Part shown: positions 25,958 through 41,430 of the stretch, one piece after another
How positions within the stretch are numbered: position 1 is the stretch's first letter
How the letters are laid out: each line of letters starts with the position of its first letter
Source: CAZNPL01 sp964574815
Lineage (GTDB): Bacteria > Planctomycetota > Phycisphaerae > UBA1845
Assembly (NCBI GenBank): GCA_964574815.1
Contig: CAZNPL010000032.1
Span: 16,913-80,912, forward strand
DNA length: 64,000 nt
Direction of reading: 5' to 3'
Notes under the pieces: model-generated
Told to the model about the DNA's origin: nothing
Seen by the model: only the letters and a program-made list of their open reading frames with translations
Databases searched by the model: none
Translations under genes and position numbers: made by a program

Positions 25958-26125
25958 ATGGCGAAGGCAGTCAAACGCGAATGGGTATGGCTTCAGTGCA
26001 CCGAGACGGGCGACCTGAATTATCGCACGTCAGTGAACGTACAGGGAGGGGTGCCGAAGTTGACCCTGAAGAAGTATTGTCCGCGGCTGCGGCGGCGTAC
26101 GGTACACAAGATCAAGCGCAAGTGA
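25958..26125 (+). CDS. rpmG: 50S ribosomal protein L33
   Basis: The 55-residue protein has the L33 pattern: VWLQCTETGDLNYRT, then KLTLKKYCPRLRRRTVHKIKRK. The zinc ribbon of C+ L33 proteins normally has two C-x2-C pairs; here only one Cys of each remains (Cys14, Cys41), so it probably does not bind zinc. Such loss is common among L33 paralogues. It follows tuf directly and precedes the tRNA-Trp gene. Confidence 0.92.
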   Translation: MAKAVKREWVWLQCTETGDLNYRTSVNVQGGVPKLTLKKYCPRLRRRTVHKIKRK

Positions 26126-26176
26126 GCGTGGCCGGGTGCTCGGCCGGGTGGAGCACATGGTGCTTGTAACGTCGGT

Positions 26177-26249
26177 AGGAGCGTAGCTCAATTGGCAGAG
26201 CACCGGTTTCCAAAACCGGCGGTTGGGGGTTCAAGTCCCTCCGCTCCTG
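26177..26249 (+). tRNA. tRNA-Trp (CCA)
   Basis: A 73-base cloverleaf: acceptor AGGAGCG pairs with CGCTCCT (26242-26248), discriminator G. The anticodon stem CCGGT/ACCGG closes loop TTCCAAA, giving anticodon CCA. The T arm is GGGGGTTCAAGTCCCTC. It lies between rpmG and secE, where tRNA-Trp is often found. Confidence 0.95.
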
Positions 26250-26329
26250 GTTTTGGGCCTGCCGCGTACCGCAAGACAAACCGGTATACGCCGCGGTTTT
26301 CCCCCTGTAAGCGGACGGACGGATAGGAC

Positions 26330-26911
26330 ATGTCCAGATCATCGACATCTTCAGAATCAGAGCGTCGTGACGCTGCCGGCGGAGCCGCGGCGGTCGCCGA
26401 GACAGCTCAGCAAACCAGGAAGGCAAAGCGCCGGGGCATGTCAGGCACGGAGCAGAAAGCGCATGGGCCCAAGCAGCCACCGGGCGGCAAACGGTCGTTT
26501 TTCGAGATTTACAAGCCGGGACAGGGGCGCTACACCCGGATGGGAACGGCGGTCGGCGGAGGGATTTTAATCGCCGGGCTGGGGCACTTTCTGTTCAACG
26601 AGCTGTCGGTGCTGCGGACACAGGCGTTGTGGACGTTGTTGGTCCAGTTGCTTGTTCCGCTGGTCGTGGTGGTCGGCTTGGGATTGACGCTTTACTGGGT
26701 GGTGGCGGTCAACCGGAGCACGTGCGACTTTTTCATCGCCACCGAGGGCGAGATGAAGAAGGTGAGCTGGTCCACGCGCAACGAGATCATCGGGTCCACG
26801 AAGGTCGTGATCGGCGCGACGCTGTTTCTGGGCCTTTTGCTGTTCATCGTGGATTACGCCTTCATGACGTTCTTCCGCTTCATCGGAGTCCTGTGGAGCT
26901 CGCCGCAGTGA
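26330..26911 (+). CDS. secE: SecE preprotein translocase subunit
   Basis: SecE forms the channel core with SecY. This 193-residue protein has a long basic, Ser/Ala-rich N terminus (about 1-65), two hydrophobic segments (about 75-95 and 100-128), then the SecE signature EMKKVSWSTRNEIIGSTKVVI and the final membrane segment. Most bacterial SecE proteins have one or three segments; this is the three-segment type with an extra N-terminal tail. It overlaps nusG by one base (TGATG). Confidence 0.9.
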   Translation: MSRSSTSSESERRDAAGGAAAVAETAQQTRKAKRRGMSGTEQKAHGPKQPPGGKRSFFEIYKPGQGRYTRMGTAVGGGILIAGLGHFLFNELSVLRTQALWTLLVQLLVPLVVVVGLGLTLYWVVAVNRSTCDFFIATEGEMKKVSWSTRNEIIGSTKVVIGATLFLGLLLFIVDYAFMTFFRFIGVLWSSPQ

Positions 26912-27513
26912 TGAGCAAAGAGGAGACCGACGAGCAGAAAGAGCAGCAGGCGCTCTCCGCCCCGGGGATGCACTGGTACGTGCTGCGCGTGGCCTCGAAC
27001 AAGGAGGACCGCGTTCGCGAGTCCCTGGAGCGAAAAGTCGCGATCGAGGGATTGCAGGAGCACGTAGGACGGATCCTGGTGCCGACGGTGAAAGAGCGTC
27101 GCATGCGGGGCGGACACGTGAGGGTGTCCGAACGGAAGCTCTATCCGGGGTACGTCTTCGTGGAGATGGCGACTGAGGAGGACGGATCGGTTCCCGAGGA
27201 GGTCTGGTTCACGATCAAGGAGTCTTCCGGCGTGGGTGACTTCATCGCCTCGGGTGGCAAGCCGATCCGCATGGCCGAGCACGACGTGGTCGGCATGCTG
27301 GCGGCATGCGAGAAATCGGAGGAGGAGCCGGGCCTGAGCGGTCTGGACCTCAAGAAGGGCGACGTGGTCAAGATCACCGAGGGGAGCTTCGAGAGCTTCG
27401 AAGGCGAGGTTGAATCGATCGATCAGCGGCGGGGGATGGTCACGGTGATTTTGGAGGTTTTCGGCCGGGCGACGCCCGTCGAGGTCGAGTATTGGCAGTT
27501 GGAGAAGCTGTAA
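26911..27513 (+). CDS. nusG: Transcription termination/antitermination protein NusG
   Basis: The 200-residue protein has the NGN domain beginning HWYVLRVASNKEDRV, the RKLYPGYVFVEM segment and the KOW domain GDVVKITEGSFESFEGEV. NusG binds RNA polymerase and supports elongation and Rho-dependent termination. Its ATG overlaps the secE stop codon (TGATG), so translation is probably coupled. An acidic N-terminal tail of about 18 residues precedes the NGN domain. Confidence 0.93.
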   Translation: MSKEETDEQKEQQALSAPGMHWYVLRVASNKEDRVRESLERKVAIEGLQEHVGRILVPTVKERRMRGGHVRVSERKLYPGYVFVEMATEEDGSVPEEVWFTIKESSGVGDFIASGGKPIRMAEHDVVGMLAACEKSEEEPGLSGLDLKKGDVVKITEGSFESFEGEVESIDQRRGMVTVILEVFGRATPVEVEYWQLEKL

Positions 27514-27617
27514 GTCGCCCGGTCCGCCGGCGGGTCTCTCCCTGGTGAAGCAACCGACGACGAAGTGAGGATACTGAACCGGGCGGCGACGTCCCGGCTC
27601 GTTAGCGAGGAATTCTC

Positions 27618-28046
27618 GTGGCCAAGAAAGAGTTGAAGGCAAAGATTCGGCTGCAGGCGCCCGGCGGTCAGGCGACGCCTTCGCCGCCGATCGGCCCGGC
27701 GCTGGGTCAGCACGGTGTGAACATCGGTCAGTTCGTACAGCAGTTCAATGCATCGACCAGCGCGTTGAACGGCAAGCCGGTGACGGTGGTGATCTACGTC
27801 TACGGAGATCGGTCGTTCACGTACGAAGTCAAGAGTCCTCCGGCGGCCGTGTTGCTTAAGGAGGCGGCGGGGCTGGCAAAGGGCAGCGGCGTGCCGCACA
27901 GCGAAAAGGTCGGGACAGTGACGCGGGCGCAGGTTCGCGAGATCGTGGAGCAGAAGCTGCCGGATCTGAATACGACCTCTTTGGAAGCGGCGGACCGGAT
28001 GATCGAGGGCAGCGCCCGCTCGATGGGGATCGACATCGTTGATTAG
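27618..28046 (+). CDS. rplK: 50S ribosomal protein L11
   Basis: The 142-residue protein starts at GTG with GAGG upstream. It has AKIRLQAPGGQATPSPPIGP (the Pro-rich hinge of L11) and the C-terminal rRNA-binding part with GTVTRAQVREIVEQKLPDL. It forms the GTPase-associated centre with L10 and L12. About 105 bases of spacer with no gene separate it from nusG. Confidence 0.95.
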   Translation: MAKKELKAKIRLQAPGGQATPSPPIGPALGQHGVNIGQFVQQFNASTSALNGKPVTVVIYVYGDRSFTYEVKSPPAAVLLKEAAGLAKGSGVPHSEKVGTVTRAQVREIVEQKLPDLNTTSLEAADRMIEGSARSMGIDIVD

Positions 28047-28086
28047 GAGCGGGCCGGCCGCGGGGTCGGCCGGCGGAGATGGTGGC

Positions 28087-28812
28087 ATGGCACATACGAG
28101 CGTGCGGTATCGCAAGCAACTTGAGACGCTTGGCCCGGAGCGGGGCCCGATGCCGGTCAAGGAGGCGGTTGAGCGGGTGAAGGAACTCGCCTCGATGACG
28201 GCCGATCGCGGCTACAAGAACGGGCGGAAGCGAAAGGGATTCGACCAGACCGTCGAGCTGGTGTTGCACCTGGGCATCGACCCGAAGCAGGCGGATCAAA
28301 TGCTCCGCGGCGCCCTCTCACTGCCGAAGGGGACGGGCCGGACGCAGCGGGTCATCGCGTTCTGCGATGAGGACAGCGCGGCGGCGGCCAAAGAGGCGGG
28401 CGCCATCGAGGCCGGCGGCGACGAGCTGATCGAGAAAATCAGCGGTGGTTGGATGGACTTCGATGTGGCCGTGGCTCACCCGCAGATGATGGGGAAGGTC
28501 GGCAAGCTCGGGCGCGTGCTCGGCCCGCAGGGGAAGATGCCCTCGCCCAAGGCAGGCACGGTGACGCCGGACGTGGCGACGGCCGTGCGGGAATACGCGG
28601 CCGGGAAGATCGAGTTTCGAAATGACTCCGGGGGGAACATTCATCTTCCGGTTGGGAAGGTCAGCTTTCCGTCGGAGGACATCAAAGAGAACATCGACGC
28701 GGCGGTGAGCCATATGCAAAAGCTCAAGCCGTCAGCGGCGAAGGGGCAGTATATCAAGCGGGCGTGCATTTCAGGCACGTCGACGCCGTCGGTGCAGTTG
28801 GCGATCGGCTAA
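28087..28812 (+). CDS. rplA: 50S ribosomal protein L1
   Basis: The 241-residue protein contains the L1 pattern FDQTVELVLHLGIDPKQAD, LGRVLGPQGKMPSPKAGTV and KIEFRNDSGGNIH. L1 binds the mobile stalk of 23S rRNA and often represses its own mRNA. The ATG at 28087 has GGAG upstream; a longer start inside the L11 gene is less likely. It is followed by a structured spacer before rplJ. Confidence 0.94.
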   Translation: MAHTSVRYRKQLETLGPERGPMPVKEAVERVKELASMTADRGYKNGRKRKGFDQTVELVLHLGIDPKQADQMLRGALSLPKGTGRTQRVIAFCDEDSAAAAKEAGAIEAGGDELIEKISGGWMDFDVAVAHPQMMGKVGKLGRVLGPQGKMPSPKAGTVTPDVATAVREYAAGKIEFRNDSGGNIHLPVGKVSFPSEDIKENIDAAVSHMQKLKPSAAKGQYIKRACISGTSTPSVQLAIG

Positions 28813-28966
28813 GCTGCGTGGAATGTCGTTGAACGCAGCTTGAAGCAGGTGAACAGGTGAAAACGTGGCAACGATTCTGAACGCGCCCCGCCTGCGGTCT
28901 ACTGCTGACCTGTTCGACTCAAACATGACTGTGGTTCGCTGAAGCAGTCTTTCAGGAAACGACGCA
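28811..28966 (+). promoter_or_regulatory. Structured leader between rplA and rplJ (possible L10 leader)
   Basis: A 9-bp perfect inverted repeat (28811-28819 with 28833-28841) begins inside the rplA stop codon. A second, GAACAGGT/ACCTGTTC, pairs 28851-28858 with 28908-28915. In many bacteria L10-L12 bind the rplJ leader and repress it. The position fits, but I did not match the L10-leader consensus in detail. The spacer shares AGCAGGTGA-type sequence with 18101-18130. Confidence 0.45.
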
Positions 28967-29512
28967 ATGAGCAGGCAACTCAAGTCGATGATGACGGAGG
29001 CCGTCAAATCGCGCTACGCCGATGTTGATGAGGCGTGCGTGGTTGATATCAGCAAGCTGAACGTGGCCGATACGGTTGCGTTTCGTCGGGCCCTCTCAAG
29101 CAAGGAAATGCGCATCTCGGTCGTAAAGAACAGCATGGCCCGTCGAGCCTTCGACGGGGGTCCGCTGGAGCCGCTGGGACGGTCCCTGAGCGGCCCGTGC
29201 GCTCTGGTGGTCGGCGGCGACTCGGCCATCGAGGTGGCCAAGGAAATCGTCCGGCTGCTTAAGGAGATGCCCAAGGTCGAGCCGAAGATCGCTCTTCTGT
29301 CCGGCGAGGCGGAGGTGATGCCGCTCGAGGAGGTTGCGAAACTCAAGAGCCAGCGGGAGCTGGTGGGCGACATCGCGGGGCTGTTGCGTTCTCCGGGCGC
29401 GGCGTTGGCCGGCTGCATCTCATCGCCGGCGTCGAAGATCGCGGGGTGCCTGAAAGCGATGATCGACGGCGCGTCGGAAGAGGGCGATGCCGCCGAAGGG
29501 GTGGCGGCGTAG
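28967..29512 (+). CDS. rplJ: 50S ribosomal protein L10
   Basis: The 181-residue protein anchors the L12 stalk. It has the L10 RNA-binding domain (SRQLKSMM..., FRRALSSKEMRISVVKNSMARRAF) and the C-terminal helix for L12 binding, here ending in an acidic EEGDAAEGVAA tail. The ATG at 28967 follows a spacer of 154 bases that may be autoregulatory. Confidence 0.93.
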   Translation: MSRQLKSMMTEAVKSRYADVDEACVVDISKLNVADTVAFRRALSSKEMRISVVKNSMARRAFDGGPLEPLGRSLSGPCALVVGGDSAIEVAKEIVRLLKEMPKVEPKIALLSGEAEVMPLEEVAKLKSQRELVGDIAGLLRSPGAALAGCISSPASKIAGCLKAMIDGASEEGDAAEGVAA

Positions 29513-29629
29513 AATCATGAGTTTGATCCGCGTCGAGGAGTGACGGGTCCCGCCGCGCGGGATGAAATGGCGCTGTGTGGGCGCCGCCTATCAGTCCGGC
29601 GGAAGTGAATAAGCAGGAGTCGTGTCGAG

Positions 29630-30040
29630 ATGGCAGAAGCACCCGCAAAGGAGTTCAGCCCCGAGATTACGGAGCTGGCCGACAAGCTGGTCGGCTTGAC
29701 GGTTAAAGACGCGCAGTCGCTGGTGGATTGTCTGAAGGAAGTCCACGGGATCGAGCCGGCGGGCGGCGGCGTGATGATGGCGGCGCCGGGAGCGGCCGGC
29801 GGAGCCGACGCGGCCGAGGCCGAGGAGAAGACGTCGTTTGACGTGATCCTCGCGGCGGTGGGCGACAAGAAGATCCAGGTGATCAAGGTCGTTCGTGCGG
29901 CTACCGGATTGGGCCTGAAGGAGGCGAAGGATCTGGTGGACGGTGCGCCGAAGCCGGTGAAGGAGGGCGTGTCGAAGGAGGATGCGGATAAGCTCAAGAG
30001 CGAGCTTGAAGAGGCGGGTGCAGCCGTCGAAATCAAGTAA
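29630..30040 (+). CDS. rplL: 50S ribosomal protein L7/L12
   Basis: The 136-residue protein has the dimerisation helix, an Ala/Gly hinge (AAPGAAGGADAAEAE) and the C-terminal domain EKTSFDVILAAVGDKKIQVIKVVRAATGLGLKEAKDLVDGAP, which recruits translation factors. The last segment, KEDADKLKSELEEAGAAVEIK, is typical. Longer than the usual 120-125, mainly in the N terminus and hinge. Confidence 0.95.
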   Translation: MAEAPAKEFSPEITELADKLVGLTVKDAQSLVDCLKEVHGIEPAGGGVMMAAPGAAGGADAAEAEEKTSFDVILAAVGDKKIQVIKVVRAATGLGLKEAKDLVDGAPKPVKEGVSKEDADKLKSELEEAGAAVEIK

Positions 30041-30360
30041 TCACCCAAGACCGGGTGGGCAGCCCGGCCGGATCGTTGGCGATTGTGTATATGACCCGAC
30101 GTCCTGGCTTGCTGTTCCCGGGTACCGTCGTCGGGCGGGACAGACCGAAGGTGGGAGTTGGGAAAGGCCGCCTCGTTGTGAGGCGGGCAGGGACGTTCGG
30201 TCGAAACAGATTGCCCAGGCGGCGGCGAAATCGTCCCCCTGTTAACGAAAACGAAGGATAAGAGTGCCGTCGCTCCCGGATCGGGTGCGATCGGCGCCGC
30301 TGCGCCTCGTCCACCGCTGATGCGGCGCCGCGGGTACGACCAGATTTGAAGGGTATGGCG
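30041..30360 (+). promoter_or_regulatory. Structured spacer before rpoB
   Basis: No gene is seen in this spacer. It holds a nested hairpin: outer stem GACCGAA (30143-30149) with TTCGGTC (30196-30202), and inner stem CCGCCTC (30168-30174) with GAGGCGG (30180-30186). The rplL-rpoB junction in many bacteria carries an attenuator or RNase processing site, which may be the role here. Confidence 0.4.
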
Positions 30361-34134
<3,774 letters not shown>

Positions 34135-34170
34135 CCGACCGGGGCGCGACGCGTCGCGCCGGATTCGGGA

Positions 34171-34671
34171 GTGGCAACCATGGGCCCCATCATCTACGAG
34201 ACGGTTAAGGATGCCGGAAAGGTGGACGTGGCCGAGTTGGCGATGTTCTACACCCAGCAGGGCCACCGGACGACGGCACAGCCGGACAAGCTGCGGCGTA
34301 TGCTGGCCAACAGCTCCTGTTTCGTGACGGCGAGGCAGGGCGGGCGGTTGATCGGCATCGCCCGCGGTGTGACCGACGGCGTGAACGGCCAGCTTGCCGA
34401 GTGCAAGCTGGATGCCGGTTTTCAGGGGCCGGGGGCGGTGACGAGGACCGACGGGCGGATCGAACACGATCAATCGGGGATCGCACGGGAGATGGCGCTG
34501 CGGGTCATCGCGGCGCTTCAGGCGTACGGGGTGGAGCAGATCCACGTGCTGGCGTATGGCACGGAGGTGGATTTCTGCGAGGAGTTGGGCTTCAAGCGAG
34601 TCGGTGGCATGGTGGCGTTGCAGATGGACACGGTCGCCGACGTCTCGGCTGCGGCGGCATCACAGAGCTAG
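34171..34671 (+). CDS. GNAT-like N-acetyltransferase between rpoB and rpoC
   Basis: The 166-residue protein has a GNAT-type layout: an N-terminal MFYTQQGHRT helix, a strand GGRLIGIARGVTDG, an AECKLDAGFQG... strand, the putative acetyl-CoA loop and helix near AREMALRVIAALQAYG, then VEQIHVLAYGTEVDFCEELGFKRVGGMVALQM, the typical final helix with a GF turn. GNATs move acetyl groups to amines. The usual [RQ]xxGx[GA] motif is poorly formed, so activity is uncertain. Start may be GTG 34171 or ATG 34180. It lies in the rpoB-rpoC operon in the same direction. Partner unknown; acetylation of a transcription protein is speculative. Confidence 0.7.
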   Translation: MATMGPIIYETVKDAGKVDVAELAMFYTQQGHRTTAQPDKLRRMLANSSCFVTARQGGRLIGIARGVTDGVNGQLAECKLDAGFQGPGAVTRTDGRIEHDQSGIAREMALRVIAALQAYGVEQIHVLAYGTEVDFCEELGFKRVGGMVALQMDTVADVSAAAASQS

Positions 34672-34753
34672 CGGCGGGCCCATGACGAGGTGAAAAGCAC
34701 TCGATCCGCAGCGGGCGGATCGATTAAGGGTGTCCCAGAAGGACGGCGACCCA

Positions 34754-39244
<4,491 letters not shown>

Positions 39245-39564
39245 CGGCTCTTGGCCGTACGGCCGTGGTGAGAATGGAAATGCACGGGCAAGCTCGGCCG
39301 CCGGTGGCGGCTCAGCGTGCCATGCCACCCCGTTCTGACGACCTACGGCGGCATGGTTGTCAGTTCGTGCGGCCGAGGCGGACTGGTGGCATCCGCAATC
39401 GAATGCCGCATGAACTGTCACGTGCCCGAGTGGACTTCGACCGACCGGCAGGTGTGGCATTGACGAGCGCGGGTGTGTATAGTACTCGCCCCGACGCGAA
39501 CGGCCCCGGTGGCGGACGTGGACCGGGGACGAGACGATCGTGCTGTTGTTGACGAGGATTTTTT
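39245..39564 (+). repeat. Spacer with palindromic repeat element and possible promoter
   Basis: No gene is seen. It holds a 40-base imperfect palindrome (39281-39321: GCACG...GCCGCC-GGT-GGCGGC...CGTGC). Its first 16 bases (39280-39295) are identical to 18243-18258. An extended -10-like TGTGTATAGT (39474-39483) may promote rpsL. Confidence 0.45.
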
Positions 39565-39957
39565 ATGCCGACTACGAATCAACTGGTGCGTCGCGGGCGG
39601 CGCATCGTTCCCAAGAAGTCGAAGGTGCGCGACCTTGACCGATGTCCGCAACGGCGCGGTGTCTGCCTGCTGGTCAAGACACAGACACCCAAGAAGCCCA
39701 ACTCTGCGCTGCGGAAGGTGGCTCGCGTGCGCTTGACCAACGGCAAGGAAGTGACCGCGTACATCGGTGGGGTCGATCATAACCTGCAGGAGCACTCCAT
39801 CGTGCTCGTTCGCGGCGGGCGTGTGCGTGACCTTCCGGGTGTCCGGTACCATATCGTCCGCGGCACGCTGGACTGCGCGGGCGTCGAAGGGGATAAGGAA
39901 AACAGGCCTCGGAATCAGAGTCGCAGCAAATACGGTGTGAAGCGACGGAAGAAATAA
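39565..39957 (+). CDS. rpsL: 30S ribosomal protein S12
   Basis: The 130-residue protein controls decoding accuracy. It has TPKKPNSALRKVARVRLTNG (Lys43 kept) and EHSIVLVRGGRVRDLPGVRYH. Position 88, Lys in E. coli, is Arg here; K88R gives streptomycin resistance in several bacteria. The C terminus, DKENRPRNQSRSKYGVKRRKK, is slightly longer than usual. The next gene is bioY, only 4 bases after the stop, instead of rpsG. Confidence 0.96.
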   Translation: MPTTNQLVRRGRRIVPKKSKVRDLDRCPQRRGVCLLVKTQTPKKPNSALRKVARVRLTNGKEVTAYIGGVDHNLQEHSIVLVRGGRVRDLPGVRYHIVRGTLDCAGVEGDKENRPRNQSRSKYGVKRRKK

Positions 39958-39961
39958 AATA

Positions 39962-40558
39962 ATGGCGGCGGGCATCCAACAAATTGTCAAAGCCGAGCGG
40001 ATTCCGGTATTCGCGGTCCGTCCGGTGAGCCGGCGCCTGCTCGCCGTTGCGGCGTTCTGTTTGCTCACGGCCCTGTTGGCACAGGTTCGGATTCCGTTGC
40101 CCGGCACGCCGGTGCCGATGACGCTGCAGGTTCTGGGCGTGCTTCTGGCCGGGCTGTTCTTGAGTCCCACCCTGGCGGGTGCGGCCATGGGGCTGTACTT
40201 GGTTGCCGGAATGGTCTACACACCGATGTTCGCGCCGGGGTCTGCGGGACTGGCGGGTATCACCGGTGGGTACCTGCTGGGATTCTTTCCGGCGGCGATG
40301 CTGGTGGCATGGCTCCGCGGGCGTTCAACGGCGCTTCGGCGGCTGGTGGGCGCCGCGGCGGCGGGAACGGCGACCGTGTTTGCGTGTGGGGCGGTATGGC
40401 AATACCAATTGTTCGGCCAGAGTTTGTGGTCGGCGATGGCCGCAGGCGTTCTTCCGTTTTTGCCGAAGGCGGCGGTGCAGTTGGGCGTGGCCGTTGCGAT
40501 AGCTCGTGTTGTGCGGGGCGGTTTGAGCGGCCCGCGTGAGGGATGCCGGCGATGTTGA
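39962..40558 (+). CDS. bioY: BioY-type biotin transporter substrate-binding subunit
   Basis: The 198-residue, hydrophobic protein has about six membrane segments and the BioY pattern: VRIPLPGTPVPMTLQVLGVL, GLFLSPTLAGAAMGLYLVAG, PGSAGLAGITGGYLLGF and CGAVWQYQLFGQSLW. BioY is the S component of an ECF-type biotin uptake system, sometimes active alone. Here it lies between rpsL and rpsG, four bases after rpsL, an unusual place; the ECF ATPase and EcfT genes are not in this window. The last residues, GPREGCRRC, may be variable. Confidence 0.87.
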   Translation: MAAGIQQIVKAERIPVFAVRPVSRRLLAVAAFCLLTALLAQVRIPLPGTPVPMTLQVLGVLLAGLFLSPTLAGAAMGLYLVAGMVYTPMFAPGSAGLAGITGGYLLGFFPAAMLVAWLRGRSTALRRLVGAAAAGTATVFACGAVWQYQLFGQSLWSAMAAGVLPFLPKAAVQLGVAVAIARVVRGGLSGPREGCRRC

Positions 40559-40624
40559 CGGCGTCGGCCGGCGCGAGCCGGATTCTTGAGATAGCTAAAC
40601 AAAACTGAGCGAGACGATCCATCG

Positions 40625-41101
40625 ATGGCATTCAAGAAGTTCACAAAGTCGGCTGAGCAGCTCCGATCGGACGCACGATTCGACAGCAAGGTGGTCAGCA
40701 AGTTCATCAACTGTCTCATGTGGGACGGAAAGAAGTCCACGGCCACCCGCATCTTTTACGACGCGATGGATATTGTCGCGAAACGCGTCTCGGACAAGCC
40801 ACCGGTCGAGGTTTTCGAAACCGCCGTCAACAAGGTCAAGCCGAATATCCAGGTGCGTTCTCGCCGCGTCGGCGGTTCCAACTACCAGGTCCCCATGCCG
40901 GTGAGCAGGAAGCGACAGCAGTCACTGGCAATCCGCTGGATCATTCAGGCTGTTAGATCCCGCAACGGCAAGCCGGCGGCCCAGTTCCTGGCACAGGAGA
41001 TCATGGACGCCTATCGCGGCGAGGGAACGGCCATCACCACGCGCGAGAACGTGCATCGGATGGCCGAGGCGAACAAGGCTTTCGCGCACTTTGCCTGGTA
41101 G
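40625..41101 (+). CDS. rpsG: 30S ribosomal protein S7
   Basis: The 158-residue protein has the S7 signature SKFINCLMWDGKKSTA and the VGGSNYQVPMPVSRKRQQSLAIRWI core. It initiates 30S head assembly on 16S rRNA. In typical bacteria it directly follows rpsL; here bioY is in between. It is followed by a gene-free 330-base spacer before fusA. Confidence 0.96.
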   Translation: MAFKKFTKSAEQLRSDARFDSKVVSKFINCLMWDGKKSTATRIFYDAMDIVAKRVSDKPPVEVFETAVNKVKPNIQVRSRRVGGSNYQVPMPVSRKRQQSLAIRWIIQAVRSRNGKPAAQFLAQEIMDAYRGEGTAITTRENVHRMAEANKAFAHFAW

Positions 41102-41257
41102 CGGCAGTGACCGCCGCCGCTGCCGACCCGTTTTCGGGCTCGCCCCCCCCGAGTAGTTCCTCCCGGCAGTCTGCCTTGGCGGGAATGTGGATGTATGTCC
41201 CGCGATCTTCGAAGGTGCGCGACGGATCGCCTGTGTTCCCTTGAACCGGCTGTCAAC

Positions 41258-41286
41258 TTGGCTTTCGGGCCGAGGCCACCTATAGT
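41258..41286 (+). promoter_or_regulatory. Putative promoter of fusA
   Basis: TTGGCT (41258-41263) and TATAGT (41281-41286) are separated by 17 bases, upstream of fusA by about 145 bases. The rest of the 41102-41430 spacer shows nothing else clear. Confidence 0.45.
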
Positions 41287-41430
41287 GCCTCCTTGCGTAC
41301 CTGGATTCCGCCGGCGATTGGCCCGTGCGTGTTGAGGGCCCTGTTTGACCGAGGGCGGCGTCGATTCATTCTGCCGGTGAACCGTCCGGAGCGGCGGAGC
41401 GACTGAAATACGGTGCAACAGAAGGCCACC

